From Planctomycetaceae bacterium (GTDB lineage Bacteria > Planctomycetota > Planctomycetia > Planctomycetales > Planctomycetaceae), in contig JAKFWA010000004.1 of NCBI GenBank assembly GCA_021732995.1, positions 67,810 to 131,809 on the forward strand: DNA of 64,000 nucleotides. The letters are read 5' to 3'. A model generated the notes under the pieces. It was given only the letters and a program-made list of their open reading frames with translations, ran no database searches and was not told where the DNA came from. The position numbers and the translations under genes are program-made. Shown one piece after another: positions 8,361 to 18,844 of the stretch. The first letter of the stretch is position 1. Every line of letters begins with the position of its first letter.

Positions 8361-11309
8361 TTGGACGAACGTCAGCAGCACATCATCGAAGACCTCTCGG
8401 GAGCCTTCAGCGGCGAAGTCCGCTGTGATGAGGTCGCGGTGTCGATGTATGCCTGCGACGCCAGCCTGTTTCAGGTGAAGCCGATCGGAGTCGCCTACCC
8501 CCGCCACCGCGAGGACGTGCAGGCGCTCGCCCGCTACGCCACAGAGACAAATCTGCCGCTGATTCCGCGCGGCTCGGGCACGAATGTCAGCGGATCGTCG
8601 CTGGGCGCCGGTCTGGTGGTGGACTTCTCGCGGCACATGAACGCGATTCAACACATCAACGACACCACGGTGACCGTGCAATCCGGCGTGGTGCTGGAAC
8701 GCCTCAACCGCGAACTGCGTAAGCGCGGCCGCTACTTTCCGCCCGACCCGTCCACGGCAGCGACAACTACTATTGGCGGGATGCTGGGAGTAGACGCCGC
8801 CGGATCTCGAGCCGTCCGGATCGGTTCAACGCGGGACCATGTGGTCTCGATCGAGGTGGTGCTGGCCAATGGTCACGCGATGCTGTGCGGTAGTGAGACG
8901 CTCAATACCGCTCAATGGATCGCTCCGGACGTCGGCGAGGAAGTCACCGAGGAGACCTCGGACGACCAGATCCGCCAGACGCTGACACATCGGCTGGGCA
9001 AAGTACTGGGCGACAACGAAGCCCTGATCCAAACGCATCAGAAGCCGCTCTTCCGCAACAGCAGCGGCTACTTTCTGCGCGGCATTCGACACGGCAAGCA
9101 TCTCCATCTGGCGCGGATGCTGGTCGGTTCCGAAGGCACACTCGGGCTGTTCTCGTCAGCGACCCTGCACACGTCCCCCCTGCCCGAGTTCCGTGGCGTC
9201 GCTCTGCTGCTCTTCGGTCAGGTCGAGCAGGCGATTGATTCAGTTTCGCTCGTGACACCTCATCAACCCAGCGCCTGCGACCTGCTGGACCGGCGGCTGC
9301 TGAGCCTCGGTCGCGAAAACGACTCGCGGTTCGAGCACCTGATCCCACCGGCTGCCGAGGCCGGGCTGCTGATCGAGCATTCGGGGTTGAGCCAGGCCGA
9401 AACGCAGTCGCGAATCGCGTTGACAGTCGCGGCCGTGCAGGCCCGCTTCAGCGATATGGTCGTCGCTCTCGAAGCCTACGACTTCGACGACGTCGAATTC
9501 CTCTGGGAGCTTCCTCGCAAGGTCGTCCCGCTGCTAACTCGCATGCGTGGCGACATACGCCCGATTCCGTTCATCGAAGACGTCGCCATTCCGCCGGAGT
9601 GTCTCAAGGAGTTCTACACGCAGTCACAACGCGCGTTGCAGAAGCACGAAGTCACCGCGTCGCTGTATTCGCACGCAGCGTCCGGGCAGATCCACATGCG
9701 GCCGTTCATGTCCTTTCCGCGGCAGGTCGATGCCGAACGGATGCAGGCGCTGGCTCAGGATGTGTTTGAGATTGCGATTTCGCTCGGCGGTTCCATCAGC
9801 GGTGAGCACGGCGACGGACTGGCGCGCTCGTACTTCGTCCAGAAGCAATACGGGCCGCTCATGCCCGTCTTCCGCGAGATCAAAAACATCTTTGACCCGC
9901 GCGGCCTGCTCAACCCCGGCAAGGTCGTCACGACGGATCGTGAGCTGCCCGTCTCGTCGCTCCGTCCCGCAACCAAGACGACGACCGATCTGGTCGAACT
10001 GCAACTGAACTGGGACCTGCCGCAGTTGGTGTCCGTGGCCGAGACCTGCAACGGCTGCGGATTGTGCCGCAGCCAGCAGGACGAACTGCGCATGTGCCCG
10101 TTCTTCCGAGTGGACCAGAGTGAAGACGCGAGTCCGCGTGCGAAAGCCAACGTCATCCGCAGTCTGCTCAACGATGAACTGCCGCGCACCGTGATGTCGT
10201 CGCCAGAAATGGAGCGGCTGGCCTCGCTGTGCTTCAACTGCAAACAGTGCGATCTGGAGTGTCCGACCAACACTCGCGTGTCTGAGCTGATGATCGAAGC
10301 GAAGGCACAAGTGGTCGACGCGAACGGCCTCAGCCGCACGCACTGGTTCCTGTCCCGCATGTCGGCGATTGGCGGGCTGTCAGGACACCTCGCGTGGTTC
10401 GTGAACTTGCTTCTGACGAACAAACCCGCGCGCTGGCTGATGGAGAAAACGGTCGGCATCGATCGCCGTCGCAAGCTACCGAAGTTCGCCACGAAGTCGT
10501 TCATCGCCTCGTTCGGTAAGGACGTGCGTTCTGGTAGCGACCGCTGGGAGCAGTCCGTCGTCTACTTTGTGGATCACTTCGCAAACTATCACGATCCCGA
10601 GCTGGCTCGCGCGTTCCTGGCCATCATGCGGCACCACGATATTCATGTCTTCGTACCGCAGGGGCAGAACGGATCGGGCATGGCGATGGTCTCGGCGGGC
10701 GACCTGGCCGGGGCTCGCCGCGTTGCTGAAGCCAACCTCCGCGAACTGGCTGAGTTCGCACGCGACGGCATTCCGATCGTCTGCACGGAACCAGCCGCCG
10801 CCATCTGCCTGCGCGATGAGTACCCGTTGCTGCTGGTTCATCCTGACACTGAGGTAATCTCGCAGCAGACTGTCGAGGCAGGAGCCTTCCTGCTGAAGCT
10901 GTTGAAACAGGATCACCTGCGGAACGACTTCATCGAACTGCCGATTCGAGTGGGCTATCACACCCCGTGTCACACGAAAGCCCTGCGGCAAGGCACTCCG
11001 ATGCGTGAGCTGCTGCAACTGATCCCCGGCCTGGAACTGATTCCGATTGAGGCAGGCTGCTCGGGCATGGCGGGCACCTTTGGCCTCATGCGCGAGAACT
11101 TCGAGACATCGCTGGCGATCGGGCAGCCGCTGATTGAACGAATGCGGCACCCAGACTTCATCGTTGGCACCACCGAATGCAGCAGTTGCCGGCTGCAGAT
11201 GGAACATGACTCGCCAGTCCCTACGATTCACCCGATCAAACTTTTGGCGGCCGCTTACGGGTTGCTGCCGAAGCTGCGAACACAGCTCGTCGAAGCACGT
11301 AAAGTGTAA
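8361..11309 (+). CDS. FAD-linked oxidase / iron-sulfur / CCG-domain fusion (glycolate or D-lactate dehydrogenase type)
   Basis: This 982-residue protein joins a GlcD-like flavoprotein to a GlcF-like iron-sulfur part, as in large D-lactate/2-hydroxyacid dehydrogenases. The FAD-binding_4 signature PRGSGTNVSGSSLGAG is at about 69-84. The FAD-oxidase C domain has GSISGEHGDGLARSY near 475 and a D-P-x-G-L-x-N-P-G-K motif. Two 4Fe-4S clusters follow, CNGCGLC near 563 and CFNCKQCDLEC near 623. The second CCG-type domain keeps its cysteines (HTPCH near 868, AGCSG near 898, CSSC near 940). The first one has lost them (GQNGSGMAMV near 766). It probably oxidises a 2-hydroxy acid and passes electrons to quinone; the substrate is not determined. 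The start is TTG at 8361, because a stop lies at 8337 and no ATG precedes the conserved N-terminal region. Confidence 0.88.
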   Translation: MDERQQHIIEDLSGAFSGEVRCDEVAVSMYACDASLFQVKPIGVAYPRHREDVQALARYATETNLPLIPRGSGTNVSGSSLGAGLVVDFSRHMNAIQHINDTTVTVQSGVVLERLNRELRKRGRYFPPDPSTAATTTIGGMLGVDAAGSRAVRIGSTRDHVVSIEVVLANGHAMLCGSETLNTAQWIAPDVGEEVTEETSDDQIRQTLTHRLGKVLGDNEALIQTHQKPLFRNSSGYFLRGIRHGKHLHLARMLVGSEGTLGLFSSATLHTSPLPEFRGVALLLFGQVEQAIDSVSLVTPHQPSACDLLDRRLLSLGRENDSRFEHLIPPAAEAGLLIEHSGLSQAETQSRIALTVAAVQARFSDMVVALEAYDFDDVEFLWELPRKVVPLLTRMRGDIRPIPFIEDVAIPPECLKEFYTQSQRALQKHEVTASLYSHAASGQIHMRPFMSFPRQVDAERMQALAQDVFEIAISLGGSISGEHGDGLARSYFVQKQYGPLMPVFREIKNIFDPRGLLNPGKVVTTDRELPVSSLRPATKTTTDLVELQLNWDLPQLVSVAETCNGCGLCRSQQDELRMCPFFRVDQSEDASPRAKANVIRSLLNDELPRTVMSSPEMERLASLCFNCKQCDLECPTNTRVSELMIEAKAQVVDANGLSRTHWFLSRMSAIGGLSGHLAWFVNLLLTNKPARWLMEKTVGIDRRRKLPKFATKSFIASFGKDVRSGSDRWEQSVVYFVDHFANYHDPELARAFLAIMRHHDIHVFVPQGQNGSGMAMVSAGDLAGARRVAEANLRELAEFARDGIPIVCTEPAAAICLRDEYPLLLVHPDTEVISQQTVEAGAFLLKLLKQDHLRNDFIELPIRVGYHTPCHTKALRQGTPMRELLQLIPGLELIPIEAGCSGMAGTFGLMRENFETSLAIGQPLIERMRHPDFIVGTTECSSCRLQMEHDSPVPTIHPIKLLAAAYGLLPKLRTQLVEARKV

Positions 11310-11354
11310 GCGGATAAGACACACTGCGCGGAATCACCGAATCGAGGTCGTACG

Positions 11355-12464
11355 ATGACACGAATTCTGCAACCCACCAACGTCCGCTATCCATTGATAT
11401 TCGCAAAGGGCTCTGCGCGCGAGATGGGTCTGCGGCACGGCGACCTCGCCCGTACCAAGATTGCTGCCTTCATCGGATACCTGTGCGAGTCGCTGAAGTT
11501 GGAAGAAGACGAACTGATTCGGCGAGCTCGCAAATTCAAGCCGCTGTTCGAGCAACATTGTCCGCAATACCTCGAAGAAGTGCGCGGCGTCGCGGAAGGC
11601 GCCGATCTGAAACTGGAGCTGGTGCTGGCAACTCAACTGCGCGGCGAACTGGCTCAACTTCCCGACGGAGCATGCACGACGTTCGTCGTCGGCCCGCGCG
11701 GAACAGCAGATGGATCGACGCTGATCGGCCAGACCAGCGACATGGCGGCCGAGATTCGAGAGTTCTCCTACATCTTGCATCTGCAGCCGGATGATCGACC
11801 GGAACTCCTCATGTGGACCTTCGGCGGACAGTTGGGCTATCACGGCTTGAACTCACATGGAGTCGCTCACTTCGCGAACTCGCTGGGCGGCGGACCCGGA
11901 TGGAAATTCGCCCTCTCCCACTACCCGTTGAAACGCATGATCCTGGAACAAACTGATCTTGCCGCCGTGCGGAGGCTGATGACCGATTTCGAAGTCTGCT
12001 CGAATGGAAACTACATACTGTGCGACGGCACAGGTGAGATTCTCGATGTCGAACTTACCTCTGACGGCCCAAACTTCATTGATGATGACGGTGAAGGTTT
12101 CATCGCGCACTCCAATCACTATTTGTGCTCAGCTCATGCCTGTGTGGCGAACTTCGATCAGAGCCTGCCAGACTCGTTCCCTCGACTGAACCGCATGAGG
12201 CAACTCATCGCCGAGCAGTTTGGCCGCATCACAGTGGAAAGCATGCAGAGGATTCTGTCCGACCACGACGGTCACCCCACCAGCATCTGCCGCCATCCTC
12301 ATGATGGCGTCAGTGCCGCAGTGCTTCCCAACACCGGCCATACCGTCGCCGCGATTGTCGCCGAACCGCAACACGGCCGTTTCCATATCGCCTGTGGTAA
12401 CCCTTGCGAAATGCCGTTTCTGAGCTTTCAACTGGAGAACTTCGCCAGCCAGTTGGTGCACTGA
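11355..12464 (+). CDS. C45-family / acyl-CoA:6-APA acyltransferase-like Ntn hydrolase
   Basis: This 369-residue protein resembles the peptidase C45 / acyltransferase family (AAT), N-terminal-nucleophile enzymes that self-cleave to expose a cysteine. The expected nucleophile is Cys107 in DGACTTFVVGPRG, followed by DGSTLIGQTSDM, the usual arrangement after the cleavage point. The residue before the nucleophile is Ala rather than the more common Gly. A family-typical NGNYILCDGTGEILDVE strand and SNHY motif follow. No signal peptide is apparent, so it is probably cytoplasmic. It starts 45 bp after the FAD oxidase on the same strand and is likely co-transcribed. Substrate is unknown; amide hydrolysis or acyl transfer is inferred from the family. 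Confidence 0.8.
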   Translation: MTRILQPTNVRYPLIFAKGSAREMGLRHGDLARTKIAAFIGYLCESLKLEEDELIRRARKFKPLFEQHCPQYLEEVRGVAEGADLKLELVLATQLRGELAQLPDGACTTFVVGPRGTADGSTLIGQTSDMAAEIREFSYILHLQPDDRPELLMWTFGGQLGYHGLNSHGVAHFANSLGGGPGWKFALSHYPLKRMILEQTDLAAVRRLMTDFEVCSNGNYILCDGTGEILDVELTSDGPNFIDDDGEGFIAHSNHYLCSAHACVANFDQSLPDSFPRLNRMRQLIAEQFGRITVESMQRILSDHDGHPTSICRHPHDGVSAAVLPNTGHTVAAIVAEPQHGRFHIACGNPCEMPFLSFQLENFASQLVH

Positions 12465-12595
12465 TCCCACGCAGATAGTCGCGAGACGAGACACTGTTAC
12501 GCTCGCCCTGCTTTAGAACTAGATTGACCCTTCGCACGAACTGAGGACTGGCCTCGATCAGTGCAACAGCCGACTCGCCTGGCAGAGCACATTCT

Positions 12596-14815
<2,220 letters not shown>

Positions 14816-14865
14816 GAGGCCAGGGCAATCGAGCTGTATCCAGCGCGACCTCTCCCTCTAAAGCC

Positions 14866-15225
14866 TCAGGTTGTGCCTTTGACGGCTTCATCCAGATTGG
14901 GGTACAGCGTCCACAAGCGGTCGAGATGCGTCACTTCCAGCACTTCGCGGCAGTACGGAGTCAGACCAGCGATACCGAACTTGCCACCTGGCGTGCCATT
15001 GACGCGGTTCCAGATCCGGAACAGAACTTCAATGAACGACGACCCGAAAAAGACGGTGTGCGAAAGGTCGATCACAATCTTCGGGGGCGCAGCTTTAGAA
15101 GCAGTTTCGAGCAGTTGCGGACGAATGCCATCCAGTACGGTCTCGTCCAGGTTCTCGAACTCGGGACCCAGAATAATGCAGGTCACTTCACCGCGTTTTT
15201 CGACCCGAGGGCTTTTGTCAGACAT
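14866..15225 (-). CDS. STAS-domain protein (anti-sigma-factor antagonist-like)
   Basis: 119 residues if started at ATG 15225 (MSDKSPRVEKRG). The frame stays open upstream to 15342, but those 39 residues do not look like STAS sequence. The STAS pattern is visible: a beta strand EVTCIILG, then KIVIDLSHTVFFGSSFIEVL, where SpoIIAA-like proteins have a D-S-S phosphorylation motif. Here Gly replaces the Asp and the serines are kept, so regulation by phosphorylation is possible but not assured. The C-terminal half (GKFGIAGLTPYCREVLEVTH) fits the last helix and strand. It probably acts in partner switching or stress signalling. It converges with the DUF1549 gene and lies upstream of no obvious sigma or kinase gene. 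Confidence 0.78.
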   Translation of the reverse strand: MSDKSPRVEKRGEVTCIILGPEFENLDETVLDGIRPQLLETASKAAPPKIVIDLSHTVFFGSSFIEVLFRIWNRVNGTPGGKFGIAGLTPYCREVLEVTHLDRLWTLYPNLDEAVKGTT

Positions 15226-15409
15226 CAGAGAACTCGATCCCGATGGGGCTATGTAGAACAAAGCCATTGGCAAACTAGTGTCCCGCCACTCCCTGGCAGA
15301 CACGTCTGCGGCTGATCCTAACCCTGTCGGCAGTATTGTCAACGACCGGAAACGGTGAGCACTAACGCCGCCAGAACTCCAGTTCTGAGTGTCACTTCAG
15401 GCAAGTTAG

Positions 15410-16558
15410 CTACTCTTGCGGACGGGCATCCAACAACACAGGTACTTCGTGCAGGGTGCCGTTACGAATCACCGAAACCTTAACCGTATCTCCGGGCCGT
15501 TTCTGACTCAGAATCTTGAGCAAATCGCGGCGACTTTGAACTTTCTCGCCATCAATCCGCACAATCAAATCGCCCTTAAAGCCTTGCGGGTTCGAAGGAT
15601 CCCGCTCCATCACCTGCAAACCGGCTCGATCCGCAGGTCCATCGGGGGCGACGAAACGGACGGCCACGCCTTGCAGTTGTTGATTACCTCCGCCCATGTT
15701 CTCAACGACAATCACACCCAACCACGGGCGATCAATCGAACCGTCTCGAATAAGATCAGGCACGACGAGATTGACCACATCGACCGGCACGGCGAATCCA
15801 ATTCCGTGGGAGCCTCCTGACTGCGTGAAAATGGCCGTATTCACTCCAATCAGTCGGCCAGCGCTATCGAGTAGTGGACCTCCCGAATTCCCGGGATTGA
15901 CTGCTGCATCGGTCTGAATTGCCCCGTGAATTAGTGATCGCTCGGTTTTGATTGTCCGGTCCAAGCCACTGACGATACCTGTCGTCAGCGACTTATCGAA
16001 TTCGAACGGACTGCCGATTGCGAACGCTTTCTGACCCACTTGCAGATCTTTGGACGTCCCCACATCAATCGGCACAAGCTTGTCTTTGGGGGCATTGATC
16101 TTCAGGACGGCGACATCGTGATCGGTATCAAATCCAACCAGTCGAGCGTTGTAGCTGGAGCTGTCGTTCAGAGTCACCAGAGCGCTCTGAGCGTCCTGGA
16201 TCACATGCAAATTGGTGACAATGTGACCGTCAAGGTCCCAGATGATTCCACTGCCCGCGCCTGCGGGGATCTCAAAAACATCCCGCGTGTAAACGTTCTG
16301 ACGGACGGAAGTTGTCGTAATGTGAACGACGGAGGGCACGGCTTTCTTGAAGAGGTCTGTCGTCGACTTCTCATCGTCAGCCAGATTGCCGCGCGGAGTG
16401 ATTTCACGCGGCGTCGCATCAGGATCGTAGAGACGTGACAACGGCGACAGTTGCTTCCATGCCAGCACAGCTACGAGGCCCAGCAGCACGGCCAACAGCG
16501 TCACGTTGACTCGTGCCGAGCTACCGCTGCCTCGTGAAGGTTCGCACGCGGTGCCCAT
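15410..16558 (-). CDS. HtrA/DegP-like trypsin-family serine protease with one PDZ domain
   Basis: 382 residues from ATG 16558, chosen because GGAGAA lies 5 nt before it and the longer frame would run into the upstream gene. A membrane anchor (about residues 16-33) precedes the S1C protease domain. The triad is His118 (VTNLHVIQ), Asp148 (DHDVAVL) and Ser225 (PGNSGGPLL). One PDZ domain follows (WLGVIVVENMGG to GDTVKVSVIRNG). The protein is therefore a membrane-tethered periplasmic quality-control protease of the HhoA/DegS size class. It lies 13 bp downstream of the unrecognised gene at 16572-17378 and is very probably translated from the same message. Confidence 0.92.
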   Translation of the reverse strand: MGTACEPSRGSGSSARVNVTLLAVLLGLVAVLAWKQLSPLSRLYDPDATPREITPRGNLADDEKSTTDLFKKAVPSVVHITTTSVRQNVYTRDVFEIPAGAGSGIIWDLDGHIVTNLHVIQDAQSALVTLNDSSSYNARLVGFDTDHDVAVLKINAPKDKLVPIDVGTSKDLQVGQKAFAIGSPFEFDKSLTTGIVSGLDRTIKTERSLIHGAIQTDAAVNPGNSGGPLLDSAGRLIGVNTAIFTQSGGSHGIGFAVPVDVVNLVVPDLIRDGSIDRPWLGVIVVENMGGGNQQLQGVAVRFVAPDGPADRAGLQVMERDPSNPQGFKGDLIVRIDGEKVQSRRDLLKILSQKRPGDTVKVSVIRNGTLHEVPVLLDARPQE

Positions 16559-16571
16559 AGTTCTCCCTGCG

Positions 16572-17378
16572 TCAACCAAGTTCAGCAATTCGCTCGTTGA
16601 GGTTTTCGATTGCGGTTTGAAACCGTTCACGAGCCTTTTCTGAAACTTCACCAAAGTTCGCAACGAACTCATTCGTCAATAAACGATTGCAACGCTCGAT
16701 GGCAACAGTCATTCGCTTCACGGTGTCTTCGACACTCAGTTTCACGGGACCGTAATCGTCGCCTTGATCCTTGGGGGGAGCTGTGCCAGCTCCCTTACGG
16801 AACGGAGCGTAACCAGAGGCTGCATCATCAGAGTCTGCTGCACCTGTTACGACATCCACCCGATTTGCGCTGGTCTGGCTTTCCAGAAATGTGTCCGAGG
16901 TTGAGCGTTCGCCGTCAGACTCCCCGAAATTCTCCGGCGTGCGATAGACAATGGCATCCCCGTAACCAGGCCCCCCGGCGTCCAGTTCCACTTCGGCGTC
17001 GACCGTCAGGTCCTCACCGTGCTGCAAACGGCGCCAAGCTTTCATCTCGGCGACCGTAGCCTGATTTTCTTCAGCCCAGGCGAGACATTCTGCCGAGTCC
17101 TGCCAAGTCAGCGCCACGTAGAAGTGGGACCACTTCAGATGCTGGTACTGGTCCTTGACGTCCGCAAACGTCTCCCAGACGCGACGGCGCTGGTAAACCT
17201 GATCTCCGCTCAGCCCGATCGAACTGCCGAAGTCAGCGTCGGTGCGGCCTTTAGCGAAGCGTTGCGTCCACTGGGCGGCGCATTCGCCGACAGTCCAGTT
17301 GCAGCTGCTGATCGCCAGCTGCGCGACTTGAATGAGTTGCTGTTCCGTAGCGGGAGCAGAGACAGTTGCGGTGCTCAT
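16572..17378 (-). CDS. Conserved-looking hypothetical protein in front of htrA
   Basis: 268 residues from ATG 17378, which has an excellent Shine-Dalgarno (CAGGAGGT, 4 nt spacer). The open frame extends upstream but crosses a structured leader, so the shorter start is preferred. I do not recognise the family. The N-terminal 120 residues are probably helical (NWTVGECAAQWTQRFAKG, GLSGDQVYQRRRVWETF, WSHFYVALTWQDSAECLAWA). An acidic, low-complexity linker follows, then a C-terminal helix ending NLNERIAELG. Cysteines and tryptophans are spread through the first half. No signal peptide is seen. The 13-bp gap to htrA suggests a shared function, perhaps envelope stress or substrate sensing, but that is inference only. 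Confidence 0.75.
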   Translation of the reverse strand: MSTATVSAPATEQQLIQVAQLAISSCNWTVGECAAQWTQRFAKGRTDADFGSSIGLSGDQVYQRRRVWETFADVKDQYQHLKWSHFYVALTWQDSAECLAWAEENQATVAEMKAWRRLQHGEDLTVDAEVELDAGGPGYGDAIVYRTPENFGESDGERSTSDTFLESQTSANRVDVVTGAADSDDAASGYAPFRKGAGTAPPKDQGDDYGPVKLSVEDTVKRMTVAIERCNRLLTNEFVANFGEVSEKARERFQTAIENLNERIAELG

Positions 17379-17395
17379 CGGGACCTCCTGAGAGA

Positions 17396-17610
17396 GCAAA
17401 ACCCGGCTTCCTCGTCGAAGCCGGGTTTGCATTATCAACAGAAAGAGGCCTCCGTACCCTCGCCTGACCACCAGGGTCGTCTGCGAGCACGGGTCATCGA
17501 GGACCCGGACCTCCGTGAGAAGCGCTGAGCCATATCCGTGCCCAGCGAGCGGGCGGCAAGATAGAGACCGCCCTTCGCATTTTCCAGCAGGCAGAGCACA
17601 TCCTTTTTTG
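17396..17610 (-). ncRNA. Candidate structured RNA or regulatory leader ending in a terminator-like hairpin
   Basis: On the minus strand, upstream of the gene starting at 17378, several stems nest. CTC-t-GCCTG (17596-17588) pairs with CAGGCGAG (17466-17459), closing a multibranch region. Inside are GGGCGG/CCGCCC (17551-17556 with 17568-17573, extended by GCGA/TCGC), GCTGGGC/GCTCAGC (17524-17530 with 17540-17546) and CGGGTC/GACCCG (17490-17495 with 17502-17507). GACC/GGTC sits at 17466-17478. In the second stem one pair is G-U only in minus-strand RNA, which favours that strand. The structure leads into a 12-bp hairpin plus TTTT. TTGACA occurs at about 17635-17630 as a possible -35 element, with no clear -10. 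I could not match a known class such as 6S, SRP, RNase P or the common riboswitches. Confidence 0.5.
17399..17428 (-). terminator. Intrinsic terminator / attenuator hairpin in the leader
   Basis: GAAGCCGGGTTT and AAACCCGGCTTC form a perfect 12-bp stem with a 6-nt loop, and TTTT closes it on the minus strand. It sits about 10 nt ahead of the AGGAGGT ribosome site of the gene starting at 17378. It could end a separate small RNA, or act as the expression platform that switches the hypothetical-htrA pair. Confidence 0.7.
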
Positions 17611-17897
17611 AGTTTCTCAAGACCGGTGTTTGTCAACGCAAAATGCACTCCACGCAGACTGTGCCGCTCACATCAGCGCCGCGCGATGACCGTCATCTAT
17701 TAGATGATGTCTCTCTGAGAGGACCAGTACCGAGGTGTCGCGTCCCAGCGATTCAACTTGATGACATCGAGCGAGAACGAACCTCGGTAGCGGCTTCGAT
17801 CAACGTGACACTCACAGTCGCGGTGATCGGCCGATGCGATACGATTCGAACGCTGCGTCGGAGATCATCGGCTGCTGTTCCGCTCTGAGGAGTCGTG

Positions 17898-18821
17898 ATG
17901 AAACGCTTCAGGTTAGTACTCGCGTGCTTGTTCCTCTCCACATCAGTTCAAGTCAGCCGCGCTGCTGAGCCTCTGATTCGAGTGCTCGTCTGGGATGAAC
18001 AGCAACCCGCACAAAAGCAGGCCTACGACAACTTCCTTGGCAATGCGATCGCAGATCACCTGAGCAAGCAACCCGGCCTGCGCGTGATCTCAGCCAACAT
18101 CAATCAACCGGACAAAGGTCTGCCTGCAAGTAGCCTCGACACCACCGATGTCCTCATCTGGTGGGGCCACGCTCGCCACAACGAGATCTCAGCCGATCTC
18201 TCTAAAGACATCGTGGCACGGGTCAAACGCGGGCAATTGGCATTCATCGCCTTGCACTCCGCTCACTGGTCGAATCCATTCATGGAAGCGATGAATGAAC
18301 GCACTCGTGAGGATGCCCGACGACGGTATCCCGATCCCAAGAACGGCCCGCCGGTCAAGTTCGAGTTCATCGCTCCCGATGGCCGCTTCGTTCCAACATT
18401 CGATTCACTGAAGACGCCGGCCTACTACGCCATGCGTCGCGGTGCTCAACTGACCGTACGAGTGGATCTGCCCAACTGCGTCTTCCCCTCTTATCGAGCC
18501 GATGGCAAGCCGAGCACCGTCAAAGTTCTGAAGCCCGATCATCCGATCGCCAAAGGTTTGCCCGAATCCTTCGAGATTCCCCAAACCGAAATGTATGCCG
18601 ACCCGTTCCATGTTCCTGACGCTGACGAAGTCCTCTTCGAGGAACGCTGGGCGGCGGGTGAGAGCTTTCGCAGCGGACTCATCTGGAAGCTCGGCGAAGG
18701 CCGAGTCTTCTACTTCCGCCCCGGCCATGAAACCTATCCCGTCTTCAAGCAAGGGCTGCCCCTGAAGATCATCGCCAACGCCACGAGCTGGCTCGGCTCA
18801 CGCCTCAACAAGCAGCAGTAG
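17898..18821 (+). CDS. ThuA-like exported protein (trehalose-utilisation family)
   Basis: 307 residues from ATG 17898; a GTG three bases earlier is possible, but GAGGAG at 17887-17892 is spaced better for the ATG. A signal peptide (KRFRLVLACLFLS to SRAAEP) marks export. The ThuA fold is indicated by RVLVWDEQQP near the start, TTDVLIWWGHARHNE, VKRGQLAFIALHSAHWS and the C-terminal GEGRVFYFRPGHETYP. ThuA-like proteins belong to the class-I glutamine-amidotransferase-like fold and act in carbohydrate metabolism, with no firm reaction assigned to most members. The downstream GyrB-like gene begins 24 bp later, so the two may be co-transcribed. Confidence 0.85.
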   Translation: MKRFRLVLACLFLSTSVQVSRAAEPLIRVLVWDEQQPAQKQAYDNFLGNAIADHLSKQPGLRVISANINQPDKGLPASSLDTTDVLIWWGHARHNEISADLSKDIVARVKRGQLAFIALHSAHWSNPFMEAMNERTREDARRRYPDPKNGPPVKFEFIAPDGRFVPTFDSLKTPAYYAMRRGAQLTVRVDLPNCVFPSYRADGKPSTVKVLKPDHPIAKGLPESFEIPQTEMYADPFHVPDADEVLFEERWAAGESFRSGLIWKLGEGRVFYFRPGHETYPVFKQGLPLKIIANATSWLGSRLNKQQ

Positions 18822-18844
18822 TCGACCGCTGAGGGCACTTCATC

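Noticed and set aside
15372-15387. Small palindrome CAGAAC/GTTCTG upstream of the STAS gene, near the HtrA stop
   Set aside because: Six pairs with a 4-nt loop and no T-run; too weak to call a terminator or operator.
17396-17610. 6S, SRP, RNase P or TPP/cobalamin riboswitch
   Set aside because: I compared remembered consensus features. The closing stem plus multibranch fold is unlike 6S; the RNase P GAGGAAAGUCC core, the SRP GGUCAGG...GGAAGG core and the TPP/cobalamin core sequences are absent.
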